The notes under the pieces were generated by a model that was not told the origin of the DNA, did not search any database, and worked only from the letters and a program-made list of their open reading frames with translations. Positions 44,166-52,428 of a stretch of 64,000 nt of DNA are shown one piece after another. Every line of letters starts with the position of its first letter. The first letter of the stretch is position 1. Origin of the DNA: DASTPP01 sp035762175 (lineage in GTDB: Bacteria; Myxococcota_A; Polyangia; Polyangiales; Polyangiaceae); the NCBI GenBank assembly GCA_035762175.1, contig DASTPP010000336.1, positions 52,364 through 116,363 of the forward strand, read 5' to 3'. The position numbers were made by a program, and so were the translations under genes.

Positions 44166-44974
44166 AGAAGGCGCTGAACGAGCGCACGATTCTCGTCTCG
44201 GTGATGCTGGCGAACAACGAGGTCGGCACGGTGCAGCCGCTCGCCGAGATCGGCCGGCTGACGCGCGAGCGCGGGGTGCTCTTTCACTCGGACGCGGTGC
44301 AGGGCGTCGGCAAGGTCGACTTCGACGTCGTCAAGATGCACGTCGACCTCGCCTCGCTGACGGCGCACAAGGTCTACGGGCCGAAGGGCGTCGGCGCGCT
44401 CTACGTGCGGCGGTCGAAGCCGCGCGTGCGCCTGGTCGCCCAGCTCGACGGCGGCGGCCACGAGCGCGGCATGCGCTCGGGCACGCTGAACGTGCCGGGC
44501 ATCGTGGGCTTCGGGCGGGCGGCGCAGATCCTGCGGGCCGAGGGGCGGGCCGAGTCCGAGCGCATTTTGCGGCAGCGCGAGCGGCTGCGCGAGCGGCTCT
44601 TCTCGGCGATCGACGACGTGCACCTGAACGGCCACCCCGAGCGGCGGCTGCCGGGCAACCTGAACGTGGCCTTTCATTACGTCGAGGGCGAGGCCATGAT
44701 GATGGCGATCAAAGACGTCGCCGTCTCGTCGGGCTCGGCCTGCACGAGCGCCAGCCTCGAGCCCTCGTACGTCTTGCGCTCGATGGGCGTCGACGAAGAG
44801 AACGCGCACTCGAGCATCCGGTTCGGGCTCGGGCGTTTCACCACCGACGAGGAGGTCGACTACGTCGCCGACCTCGTCGTCTCGAAGGTCAAGAAGCTGC
44901 GCGACATGAGCCCGCTCTACGAGATGGCCAAGGCGGGCATCGACCTGAAGACCATCCAGTGGGCGGCGCACTGA
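43751..44974 (+). CDS. iscS: Cysteine desulfurase IscS
   Basis: The 407-residue PLP enzyme takes sulfur from cysteine for Fe-S clusters and tRNA thiolation. The DYHATTPVDPRV start, PLP Lys207 in SLTAHKVYGPKG and the sulfur-carrying Cys331 in SGSACTSASLEPSYVL are all present. The C-terminus PLYEMAKAGIDLKTIQWAAH matches group I IscS that docks IscU. The ATG at 43751 follows TTAAGCCA; the MerR gene ends out of frame within it. Second gene of the isc operon. Confidence 0.96.
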   Translation: MAVKLPIYMDYHATTPVDPRVVEAMLPYFNETFGNAASRSHVFGWKAEEAAEAAREQIAGLIGAESAKEIVFTSGATESDNLAIKGVAEFYREKGNHIVTTVVEHKAVLDTCKRLEKQGFEVTYLPVDKFGLVDPDDVKKALNERTILVSVMLANNEVGTVQPLAEIGRLTRERGVLFHSDAVQGVGKVDFDVVKMHVDLASLTAHKVYGPKGVGALYVRRSKPRVRLVAQLDGGGHERGMRSGTLNVPGIVGFGRAAQILRAEGRAESERILRQRERLRERLFSAIDDVHLNGHPERRLPGNLNVAFHYVEGEAMMMAIKDVAVSSGSACTSASLEPSYVLRSMGVDEENAHSSIRFGLGRFTTDEEVDYVADLVVSKVKKLRDMSPLYEMAKAGIDLKTIQWAAH

Positions 44975-45017
44975 GGCCGCCCCCGCGGGCGACGACGAGA
45001 CGAAGAGGAGCAACGCC

Positions 45018-45422
45018 ATGGCGTACAGCAACAAGGTGATCGAGCACTACGAGAACCCGCGCAACGTCGGCACGCTCGACCAGGGCGACGAGAGCGTGGG
45101 CACCGGCCTGGTCGGGGCGCCGGCCTGCGGCGACGTGATGCGGCTGCAGATCCGCGTCTCGAACGAGGGCGTCATCGAGGACGCCAAGTTCAAGACCTTC
45201 GGCTGCGGCTCGGCCATCGCCTCGTCGTCGCTGGCGACCGAGTGGCTCAAGGGCAAGACCGTCGACGAGGCCGAGTCGATCAAGAACAGCATGATCGCCG
45301 AAGAGCTCAACCTGCCGCCGGTGAAGATCCACTGCTCGGTGCTGGCCGAGGACGCGATCAAGAGCGCGATCGACGACTACCGCAAGAAGCAGGCGGCCAA
45401 GAAGGCGCTCGCGGGGGGCTGA
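45018..45422 (+). CDS. iscU: Fe-S scaffold protein IscU
   Basis: The 134-residue protein starts MAYSNKVIEHYENPRNVG and carries the three cluster-binding Cys in GAPACGDVM, FGCGSAIASSS and KIHCSVLAEDA, with the conserved Asp after the first. The LPPVKIHC segment is the site recognised by HscA. It assembles [2Fe-2S] clusters from IscS sulfur. ATG at 45018 follows an AAGAGGAG ribosome site. Confidence 0.96.
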   Translation: MAYSNKVIEHYENPRNVGTLDQGDESVGTGLVGAPACGDVMRLQIRVSNEGVIEDAKFKTFGCGSAIASSSLATEWLKGKTVDEAESIKNSMIAEELNLPPVKIHCSVLAEDAIKSAIDDYRKKQAAKKALAGG

Positions 45423-45427
45423 GGCCG

Positions 45428-45883
45428 ATGCAGACCCACCCGACCACGACCCCGGCCGCGGCCGACAAGGCCCCGGCCGAGCCCGCGCAGGGCGCCGGCG
45501 CGGCGCCCGCCGGGCCGGCCGCGGGCGCCGCCCCGGCCGCCGCGGGCAAGGCCTCGATCACGGTGACGCCCAAGGCGGTCGAGATGGCCAAGCAGCGCAT
45601 GGCCAAGCGCGGCACGCCGAACGCGTCGCTCCGGCTCGGGGTGCGGGGCGGCGGCTGCTCGGGCTTCAACTACGTCATCGAGTTTTACGACGGCGAGCCG
45701 CGCGAGCGCGACCTCGTCTTCGACTTCGACGGGCTGCGCGTGCTCGTCGACAAGAAGAGCATCTTGTACCTCGGCGGCTCGGTGCTCGAGTGGGAGCAGA
45801 CGCTGATGCGGCAGGGGTTCAAGTTCCTCAACCCGCACGAGGCCAGCTCCTGCGGCTGCGGCCACTCGTTCACCGTCAAGTAG
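45428..45883 (+). CDS. iscA: A-type Fe-S carrier IscA with an N-terminal extension
   Basis: Residues 45-151 are a full HesB/IscA domain with the three conserved Cys in RGGGCSGFNY and SSCGCGHSF. These proteins carry clusters or iron to target enzymes. The N-terminal 40 residues are a disordered Ala/Pro stretch not found in usual 107-residue IscA; the ATG at 45428, five bases after the iscU stop, supports including it, though a later start is possible. Confidence 0.92.
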   Translation: MQTHPTTTPAAADKAPAEPAQGAGAAPAGPAAGAAPAAAGKASITVTPKAVEMAKQRMAKRGTPNASLRLGVRGGGCSGFNYVIEFYDGEPRERDLVFDFDGLRVLVDKKSILYLGGSVLEWEQTLMRQGFKFLNPHEASSCGCGHSFTVK

Positions 45884-46061
45884 AGGGCGCGCCCGCCCGC
45901 CGCCCGCGCGCCGCGGGGCCCGGGGCCGCTCCCCCCGGCGCCCCGCGCGTCGTTTTCGCCCCCCGCGGGCGCGCGCCCCGCCCGCCGCGGCCCCCCTCTA
46001 CCCCCTCTCGCCCGAGAGCGGGCCAGGGGTCAGGGCCCGCCCCCCCGCCATCGACCACCCC

Positions 46062-46640
46062 ATGGACCCCTTCGACGTCTTCGGCATCGCCCCCGGCTTC
46101 GACCTCGACCCCGGCGCGCTCGAGCGCCGCCAGCGCGAGCTCGCGCGCGTCGTGCACCCCGACCGCTTCGCCGGCGCGGGCGCGGCCGAGCGGCGCCGGG
46201 CGCTCTCGCGGGCGGTCGACGTCAACGAGGCGCACCGCGCCCTGCGCGACCCCATCCGCCGCGCCGAGGCGCTCTTGCGGCGGCTCGGCGTCGCCGTCGG
46301 CGAGCTCGCCGAGCCGAAGGCCCCGCCCCACCTCTTGATGGAAATGATGGAGCGGCGCGAGGCGCTCGCCTCCGCCCACGCGGCCCGCGACGCGGCCGAG
46401 CTCGGGCGGCTCGAGGCCTGGGCCGAGGGGCGCGAGGCCGAGGTGCTCGCGGCGCTCTCGGCGGGCTTCGCGCGGGCGCTCGCGGAGGCCGGGGAGGGGG
46501 CGACGGGCGGGGCGGCGGGGCTCGTCGGGCGGCTCGGCGAGCTGCGCTACCTGCGGCGCTTTCTCGACGAGGTGAGGGCGATTCGAGAAGACCTCGCGAC
46601 GCGCCTCGAGCCGGGGGCGCCCGACGCGTCGAAGGGCTGA
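46062..46640 (+). CDS. hscB: Co-chaperone HscB
   Basis: The 192-residue protein has an N-terminal J domain with the HPD motif at His32-Asp34 (RVVHPDRF) and a C-terminal helical bundle that contacts IscU. No Zn-binding N-terminal Cys pair is seen. It delivers IscU to HscA and stimulates its ATPase. The next gene begins eight bases after the stop. Confidence 0.92.
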   Translation: MDPFDVFGIAPGFDLDPGALERRQRELARVVHPDRFAGAGAAERRRALSRAVDVNEAHRALRDPIRRAEALLRRLGVAVGELAEPKAPPHLLMEMMERREALASAHAARDAAELGRLEAWAEGREAEVLAALSAGFARALAEAGEGATGGAAGLVGRLGELRYLRRFLDEVRAIREDLATRLEPGAPDASKG

Positions 46641-46648
46641 GAACGACC

Positions 46649-48574
46649 ATGGCACTGCTCGACATCTTCGACCCGAAGGCGCCCCCCCGGCCGGTGGGCA
46701 TTGACCTGGGCACGACCAACTCGCTCGTCGCGTACGTGCGCGAGGGGCGGCCCGAGTGCATCGCCGACTGCGACGGCGCGACCCTCTTGCCCTCGGTCGT
46801 GCACTACGGCGCCGGCGGCCGCGTCGAGGTGGGGTCGGCGGCGGCGCGGCTGTCGACCGAGCACCCGCGCGAGACCATCGTCAGCGTCAAGCGCTTCATG
46901 GGCCGGGGGGCCGACGACCCCGAGACCCGGCGGCTCGGGCCCTACGAGTTCGCCCCGGCGCCCGAGGGCGGCGGCGGCTCGAGCGTGCGCTTCCGGGTGC
47001 GGGGGCGAGAGCTGACCCCGGTCGAGGTCTCGGCCGAGATCTTGCGGTCGCTCAAGGGGCTCGCCGAAGACGAGCTCGGCTCGGTGGGCGGCGCCGTCAT
47101 CACCGTGCCCGCCTACTTCGACGACGCCCAGCGGCAGGCGACGAAAGACGCCGGGCGCCTCGCCGGGCTGAACGTGCTGCGCCTCTTGAACGAGCCGACG
47201 GCCGCGGCCATCGCCTACGGGCTCGACAAGCAGCAGAACGGCACCTTCGCGGTCTACGATCTGGACGGCGGCACGTTCGACATCACCATCCTGTCGCTCG
47301 AAGACGGCGTCTTTCAGGTGCGCTCGACCGGCGGCGACAGCGCCCTCGGCGGCGACGACCTCGACCGCGCCATCGCCGAGGCGCTCGTCTTGCCCTTCAT
47401 GGGCGCGGGCGAGCCGGGCGCGCGGCCGCCGGCCGTGGTCCGCCTCGCGCTCGACGAGGCGCGGCGGGCGAAGCACCTGCTCTCCGAGGCGAACGAGGCG
47501 AGGCTCACCCTGCCGACGCGCGGGGGCGGCGAGGGCGAGCTCGTCGTGACGCGGAGCGATCTCGCGCGGCTCGCGCGGCCGCTGCTCGAGCGCACGGGCG
47601 TCGCCTGCCGCCGGGCGCTGCTCGACGCGGGGCGCAAGGCGTCCGAGCTCGACGGGGTCATTCTCGTCGGCGGCTCGACCCGCTCGCCCGTCGTGCGCGA
47701 CTACGTGCGCGAGGTCTTCGGGCGCGAGCCGCTCAGCGATCTGAACCCCGACGAGGTGGTCGCCCTCGGGGCGGCGCTGCAGGCCGACGCGCTCGCGGGC
47801 GAGGGTCGCGACGACATCTTGCTGCTCGACGTGCTGCCCCTCTCGCTCGGCATCGAGACGATGGGCGGCGTCGTCGACAAGATCTTGCCGCGCAACACCA
47901 CCATTCCGACGAGCGCGCGGGCGACGTTCACCACCTACGCCGACAACCAGACCGGCTTCGTCGTGCACGTCGTGCAGGGCGAGCGCGAGTTCGCGGCCGA
48001 CTGCCGCTCGCTCGCCCGCTTCACCCTCAAGGGCATACCCCCGATGCCCGCCGGCATGGCGAGGCTCGAGGTGAGCTTCGAGGTCGACGAGAACGGGCTC
48101 TTGCACGTCAAGGCGCGCGAGACCACCACGGGCGTCGAGCAAGAGGTCGAGGTCAAGCCGAGCTACGGGCTCGACGACGAGCAGGTCGAGGCCATGCTGA
48201 TCGACGCGCTCGACCGGGGCGAGCACGATCTCGAGGCCAGGCGCCTGGCCGAAGAGAAGGTCGAGGCCGAGCGGCTGTTGCTCGCGACGCGCAAGGCCCT
48301 CGCCGCCGACGCCGACCTCTTGGGCCCGGGCGAGCGCGAGGCGATCGAGGCGGCCATGGCCGAGCTCGAGCGCGCGATCGGGGGCTCGTCGGCGCCGCTG
48401 GTGCACGCCCGGGCCGAGGCGCTCGAGGGGGCGACGCATGACTGGGCCGGCCGGCGCATGGACCGCGCGGTCGCCCGGGCCATCGGCGGCAAGGCGCTCG
48501 GCGAGGTCGAGGCCGGGGTCGCCCACGCCAAGGGCATCGAGGCCGCGCACGCGGCGGGCGAACGGAGGCGGTGA
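46649..48574 (+). CDS. hscA: Hsp70-type chaperone HscA
   Basis: The 641-residue protein has the Hsp70 nucleotide-binding domain (GIDLGTTNSLVA, VPAYFDDAQRQATKDAG, LNEPTAAAIAYG, ILVGGSTRSPVV) and a substrate-binding domain. It works with HscB to release clusters from IscU. One oddity is DLDGGTFD instead of DLGGGTFD, placing Asp at residue 206 in the second phosphate loop. The C-terminal helical part ends at residue 641 with no EEVD-like tail. ATG at 46649; TGA at 48572-48574. Confidence 0.94.
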   Translation: MALLDIFDPKAPPRPVGIDLGTTNSLVAYVREGRPECIADCDGATLLPSVVHYGAGGRVEVGSAAARLSTEHPRETIVSVKRFMGRGADDPETRRLGPYEFAPAPEGGGGSSVRFRVRGRELTPVEVSAEILRSLKGLAEDELGSVGGAVITVPAYFDDAQRQATKDAGRLAGLNVLRLLNEPTAAAIAYGLDKQQNGTFAVYDLDGGTFDITILSLEDGVFQVRSTGGDSALGGDDLDRAIAEALVLPFMGAGEPGARPPAVVRLALDEARRAKHLLSEANEARLTLPTRGGGEGELVVTRSDLARLARPLLERTGVACRRALLDAGRKASELDGVILVGGSTRSPVVRDYVREVFGREPLSDLNPDEVVALGAALQADALAGEGRDDILLLDVLPLSLGIETMGGVVDKILPRNTTIPTSARATFTTYADNQTGFVVHVVQGEREFAADCRSLARFTLKGIPPMPAGMARLEVSFEVDENGLLHVKARETTTGVEQEVEVKPSYGLDDEQVEAMLIDALDRGEHDLEARRLAEEKVEAERLLLATRKALAADADLLGPGEREAIEAAMAELERAIGGSSAPLVHARAEALEGATHDWAGRRMDRAVARAIGGKALGEVEAGVAHAKGIEAAHAAGERRR

Positions 48575-48579
48575 CGGTC

Positions 48580-48915
48580 ATGGCCCGGGTACGATTCGTC
48601 AAGCAAAACAAAGAGGCCGAGGTGGCGGTGGGCACCAGCATCTTGCACGCGGCCCAGAGCTCGGGCGCGCCCGAGGGCAGCGCCTGCGGGGGCGTGTGCG
48701 CCTGCTCGACCTGCCACGTGTACGTGCTGAAGGGCGCCGAGCTGCTCTCCGAGATGGAAGACGAGGAGAATGACATCCTCGATAAGGCCTTCGACGTTCG
48801 GCACAACTCGCGCCTCGGCTGCCAGGCGAAGATCGAGCGCGAGGGCACGGTCGAGGTCGACATCTCGCGCGAGTCGCTCGAGGCGTACCTCGCCGAGCAC
48901 CCCGAGGCGCGCTGA
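48580..48915 (+). CDS. fdx: Adrenodoxin-type [2Fe-2S] ferredoxin of the isc operon
   Basis: The 111-residue ferredoxin has cluster ligands in CGGVCACSTC and a distal LGCQAKI, the isc-ferredoxin arrangement. It supplies electrons during cluster assembly. ATG at 48580 is six bases past the hscA stop; GTG at 48571 is an alternative. The gene is the last of the operon and no iscX is seen after it. Confidence 0.93.
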   Translation: MARVRFVKQNKEAEVAVGTSILHAAQSSGAPEGSACGGVCACSTCHVYVLKGAELLSEMEDEENDILDKAFDVRHNSRLGCQAKIEREGTVEVDISRESLEAYLAEHPEAR

Positions 48916-49102
48916 AGGCGGGGGCCGCGCGGCGCCCCGGGGCACGCGCGGCGCGTCGGGGCGGGGGCGCCGGGGGGCGCGTCAGGCTTATCCGCCGGCG
49001 CGCCCCGCCGTCGCGCGGGGCACGCCGCCGCCGCGGCCGCCCGGTCCCCCGGCCGCCTGCGCCGCGTCGGCGCGGCGGCGCGGTCGTGGTAAAGCGGGCG
49101 TC

Positions 49103-49909
49103 GTGTCCGGTGACCGGGCCCAGACTTCGTGGTGGCGGGCGGCGGCCGTGCACGCCCTGGCCGAGCGCGCCGCGGCCGAGGCTTCGGCCGCGCTCCGCGC
49201 CGGCGGCGTCGCGCACGTCGTCATCAAGGGCCTCGCCGCCTCGCACACCCTCTACGACGATCCGCTCGAGCGGCCCTTCCGCGACGTCGATCTCTTCGTC
49301 GGCTGGGGCTCGCTGCCCCGCGCCCGCCGCGCGCTCGAGGCCGCCGGGCTCGGCGAATCGGCCGGGCTGCGCTCGCTGCACACCTCGGTCTTCCGCCCCC
49401 GGGCGCCCGGCGGGCCCGACATCGACGTGCAGGGCTGGCTCGGCTACGCCCTCTTGCCCCGCGGGGGCGTCGCCGCCCTCTGCGCGCGCGCCACGATCAT
49501 CAAGGCCCGGGGCGGGGGGCGCTTTCCGGCGCTCGACGCGCTCGACGCCGGGTGCGTCTCGGCCCTCTACGCCGTGCGCGAGCGCCTGCGCCCCGAGGCG
49601 AAGTCGCTCCTCGCCGACGTCGAGCGCGCGACCATGCTCGGCGGCGAGGGCCCGCTCGCCCGGCGCGCCGACGAGCTCGGCCTGCGCGCCTTCGTCGACG
49701 TCGCGCTGAGCGCCCTCGGCCTCTCGCCCGACCCCGCCGCCGCCCGCCGCGCCCAGGCGCTGCCCTGGCTCGACCGCCGCGCCCCGCGCGCGATGTCGGC
49801 GCTGCCCGCCCTCCTGGCGGGCCCCTCGCCCCGCGCCCTCGCCTCGTTCGCCTCGAGCGCCCTCGTGCTCGGCGCCGAGCACGCCGGGCGCCACCTCCGT
49901 AAGCCCTGA
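49103..49909 (+). CDS. Nucleotidyltransferase-family protein (PF14907-like)
   Basis: The 268-residue protein has the pattern VVIKGLAASHTLYDDP followed by RPFRDVDLFV, with the Asp-x-Asp of a nucleotidyltransferase fold. This matches the family often seen near surface polysaccharide and peptide genes, whose substrates are unknown. The GTG at 49103 is chosen because the residues before it are low-complexity. No partner gene is close enough to be sure of an operon. Confidence 0.75.
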   Translation: MSGDRAQTSWWRAAAVHALAERAAAEASAALRAGGVAHVVIKGLAASHTLYDDPLERPFRDVDLFVGWGSLPRARRALEAAGLGESAGLRSLHTSVFRPRAPGGPDIDVQGWLGYALLPRGGVAALCARATIIKARGGGRFPALDALDAGCVSALYAVRERLRPEAKSLLADVERATMLGGEGPLARRADELGLRAFVDVALSALGLSPDPAAARRAQALPWLDRRAPRAMSALPALLAGPSPRALASFASSALVLGAEHAGRHLRKP

Positions 49910-50028
49910 GGCGGCCGACGACCCCCGAGGGGCCCGAGCCCGCCGGGGCGCCCTCGCGCGGGCGGGCCGTGAAACCCACGCCCGCTGGGCCGCGTAGTAT
50001 ACCTGCGCAAGCGGCGAGGCCCGGCCCC

Positions 50029-50736
50029 ATGCTCTTCGACCCCAACGATCCTGCCGTCGAGGCGTCGCGCCAGCGCCGGCGCCTCTTGCTCGGCGCCGCG
50101 GCCGGCACCGCCGTCGTGGTGCTCGGCTCGCGGGCCGTCATCGTCGACGACGACCCCCGGGCCAACGAGCTGAGGCCCGACGGGCGCCCGCGCCGGCCGC
50201 CGGGGCAGAGGCTCTTGCGCACCATCAAGCCCATGGGCGGCACGCCCGGCGACCCCAACCCCGCCGCCTTCCGGCTGCGCGTCTACGGCGAGGTCGCGCG
50301 CCCCTTCGAGCTACGCTACGACGAGCTGCTGGCGATGCCCCAGGTCGAGCAGGCCTGCGACGTGCACTGCGTGACCGGCTGGTCGGTGCTCGGCAGCCGC
50401 TGGGTGGGCGTGCCGCTGCGCGCGCTCGCCGAGCGGGCCGGGGTCGACGGCTCGGCCCGCCACGTCATCTTCGAGGCCGCCTACGGCTACACGGCCAACC
50501 TGCGCCTCGACGAGGCGCTCGCGTCGAACGTGCTCGTCGCCCACGCCTACGAGGGCGCGCCCTTGCTTCGGCCGCACGGGCCGCCGGTGCGCGCGCTCGT
50601 GCCCGACCTCTACTTCTGGAAGAGCGCCAAGTGGCTGACCGGCGTGCGCTTCAGCCCCGTCGACCGGCCCGGCTACTGGGAGATTCGCGGCTACCACAAC
50701 CACGCCGACCCCTGGCTCGAAGAGCGCTACAGCTGA
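50029..50736 (+). CDS. Tat-exported molybdopterin oxidoreductase (sulfite oxidase/MsrP-like fold)
   Basis: The 235-residue product has a twin-arginine signal (SRQRRRLLLGAAAGTAVVVLG) and a molybdopterin domain. Cys114 in DVHCVTGW is the expected Mo ligand; PVRALVPDLYFWKSAKWLTG is the usual cofactor-pocket loop. It resembles small SUOX-fold proteins (YedY/MsrP-related). No membrane haem partner (MsrQ) lies adjacent. ATG at 50029 is preferred over upstream starts. Confidence 0.85.
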   Translation: MLFDPNDPAVEASRQRRRLLLGAAAGTAVVVLGSRAVIVDDDPRANELRPDGRPRRPPGQRLLRTIKPMGGTPGDPNPAAFRLRVYGEVARPFELRYDELLAMPQVEQACDVHCVTGWSVLGSRWVGVPLRALAERAGVDGSARHVIFEAAYGYTANLRLDEALASNVLVAHAYEGAPLLRPHGPPVRALVPDLYFWKSAKWLTGVRFSPVDRPGYWEIRGYHNHADPWLEERYS

Positions 50737-50792
50737 GCCGAGCGCGTCGGCCCGGGCCCGACCCGAGCCCGGGCGCGGGTCGGGCGAACCAC

Positions 50793-51317
50793 CTACCGGC
50801 GGCCGCCCGCGCCCCCGTTGCCCGCCTGCTGCCGGCCGCACTGGGTGATGACCGCCTCGGACGCCGCCTGGCAAGCCCGCGTCGTGGTCGCCACCTGCGC
50901 CTGGCCCTGCGCGTTGCACTCGTAGGCTTCGCGGGGGGGCAGGCTCTTGACGCACTGGTACTCGGCGACGAGCGCGTTCATGCAGTCGATCGACAGGCCG
51001 ACCGGCAGATCGGCGCAGCGCCGGTCGCACTCGGCGATGGGCTCTTCGCGGCGGCAGTCGAGCGCGTCGAAGCTCGAACAGCGGTCGCGGCACAGGTCGG
51101 CGAGGGTCAGGCGCAGCGACCCGTCGCTGCCCGCCCGGCCCCCGGCGCCCCCGGCCGAGCCCCCCACCCCGGCCCCCGCCATGCCGCCGGCCGCGCCGGC
51201 CGCGCCGGCCGCGCCGCCCGCGGGGGCGTTCTGGGCGTCATCGTCGTCGCCCCCGCAAGCGACGAAGGCCCCGACCGAAGCGAAGCCGAGAAGGCAGACC
51301 CAGATGGTGGTGCGCAT
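50793..51317 (-). CDS. Cys-rich lipoprotein
   Basis: The 174-residue product has a signal peptide with lipobox VGAFVAC, an Asp patch, a Gly/Ala spacer (residues 35-65) and then a domain of about 100 residues with ten Cys (for example CRDRCSSF, CDRRCAD, ECNAQ, RACQAA). Disulfide-rich lipoproteins of this type are common in Myxococcota, with unknown function. ATG at 51317 starts the signal. Confidence 0.75.
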   Translation of the reverse strand: MRTTIWVCLLGFASVGAFVACGGDDDDAQNAPAGGAAGAAGAAGGMAGAGVGGSAGGAGGRAGSDGSLRLTLADLCRDRCSSFDALDCRREEPIAECDRRCADLPVGLSIDCMNALVAEYQCVKSLPPREAYECNAQGQAQVATTTRACQAASEAVITQCGRQQAGNGGAGGRR

Positions 51318-51540
51318 GGCCCGTCTCTCCCGAACGACGTAGGTGATCGTTCCGCACAAAAAAGCTGAAAACCTCGACGCCGCGCGGGAGGGCCCGCCCA
51401 GCCCGTAGACCCTCTAACCTACTCGCGCCGGGGGTGGGCTTCTAGGGTGGTTTTCCCGGGCGAGAGGGCCCCGGGCGTCCCGGGGTAAGGGCTGGGGGCC
51501 CCGGGCGTCCCGGGGTACGCCCGGGGGGCGCGCGCGGCCC

Positions 51541-52278
51541 TCAGTCGCAGAACTTGTGCACCAGAAACGACGCCACATCGGACGGCTTGGTGCCCGGGCC
51601 GAAGCCGGCGTCGAAGCCGAGCTCGAGGGCGAGCTTGTGATCGATGCGGGGGCCGCCCAGAAGGAGCACGAAGCGCTCGCGCAGGCCCTGGCGCTTCAAG
51701 AGCTCGACGAGCGCGGCGGCGTTCTCTTTGTGGCAGTTGCGCTGGGTGATGACCTGCGAGACCAAGATGGCGTCGGCGCCGAGGGCGCGCGCGCGAGCCG
51801 AGAGCTCTTCGTTCTCGACCTGGGCGCCAAGATTGTGGGCGGCGAAGCCCTTGTAGCTCTCGAGGCCCTTGTCGCCCGCGTAGCCCTTGTAATTGAGAAT
51901 GGCGTCGATGCCGACGGTGTGCGCGTCGCTGCCGGTGCAGGCCCCGACCACCACGATGGGCCGGCCGAGCTTCTCTTTGATGCGCGCCTCGACGTCTTCG
52001 CGCGTCAAGGTCGCCGAGCCGACCTCGGTGACCTCGAGCGCGGCCACGTCGACCTCGTGCGCCGAGTGCCCGTAGACGACGAAGTAGGCGTAGCCCTCGG
52101 CCGCCTCTTCCATCGTGGTGACCAGGGGCTCGCGCAGGCCGTGCTGCTCGGCGAAGCGCTTGGCCGCCTCGCGCGCGCGGGCCGAGGGGGGCAGGGGCAA
52201 GACGAACGACAGCTGCACCATGCCGTCGCCGGCGCGGTCGCCGTAGGCCCGGACCAGGTGCGGGGTGGAGGCGCTCAT
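51541..52278 (-). CDS. kamE: Lysine 5,6-aminomutase beta subunit-like, B12-binding
   Basis: The 245-residue protein contains an N-terminal dimerisation region (VQLSFVLPLPPSARAREAAK) and a Rossmann B12-binding domain with the DxHxxG motif at Asp118-His120 (DAHTVGIDAILNYKG). The PLP-binding Lys of KamE corresponds to Lys131. The enzyme moves an amino group between adjacent carbons of lysine using adenosylcobalamin and PLP. The alpha subunit is not adjacent, so it would have to come from elsewhere. ATG at 52278. Confidence 0.87.
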   Translation of the reverse strand: MSASTPHLVRAYGDRAGDGMVQLSFVLPLPPSARAREAAKRFAEQHGLREPLVTTMEEAAEGYAYFVVYGHSAHEVDVAALEVTEVGSATLTREDVEARIKEKLGRPIVVVGACTGSDAHTVGIDAILNYKGYAGDKGLESYKGFAAHNLGAQVENEELSARARALGADAILVSQVITQRNCHKENAAALVELLKRQGLRERFVLLLGGPRIDHKLALELGFDAGFGPGTKPSDVASFLVHKFCD

Positions 52279-52428
52279 CGGCCCATGCTTTAGCACGGCG
52301 GCGCCCGCCCGCGCTCGCCCGCCCGCGGGGCGGCGCGTCATGACGGGCGGCGTCTGCTCCGTCCGACGGCGCCGGGCCCCGGGCGTTGGGGGCTTCGCTC
52401 GGGCGTTCGGAACGGGTATCGAAGGGGG

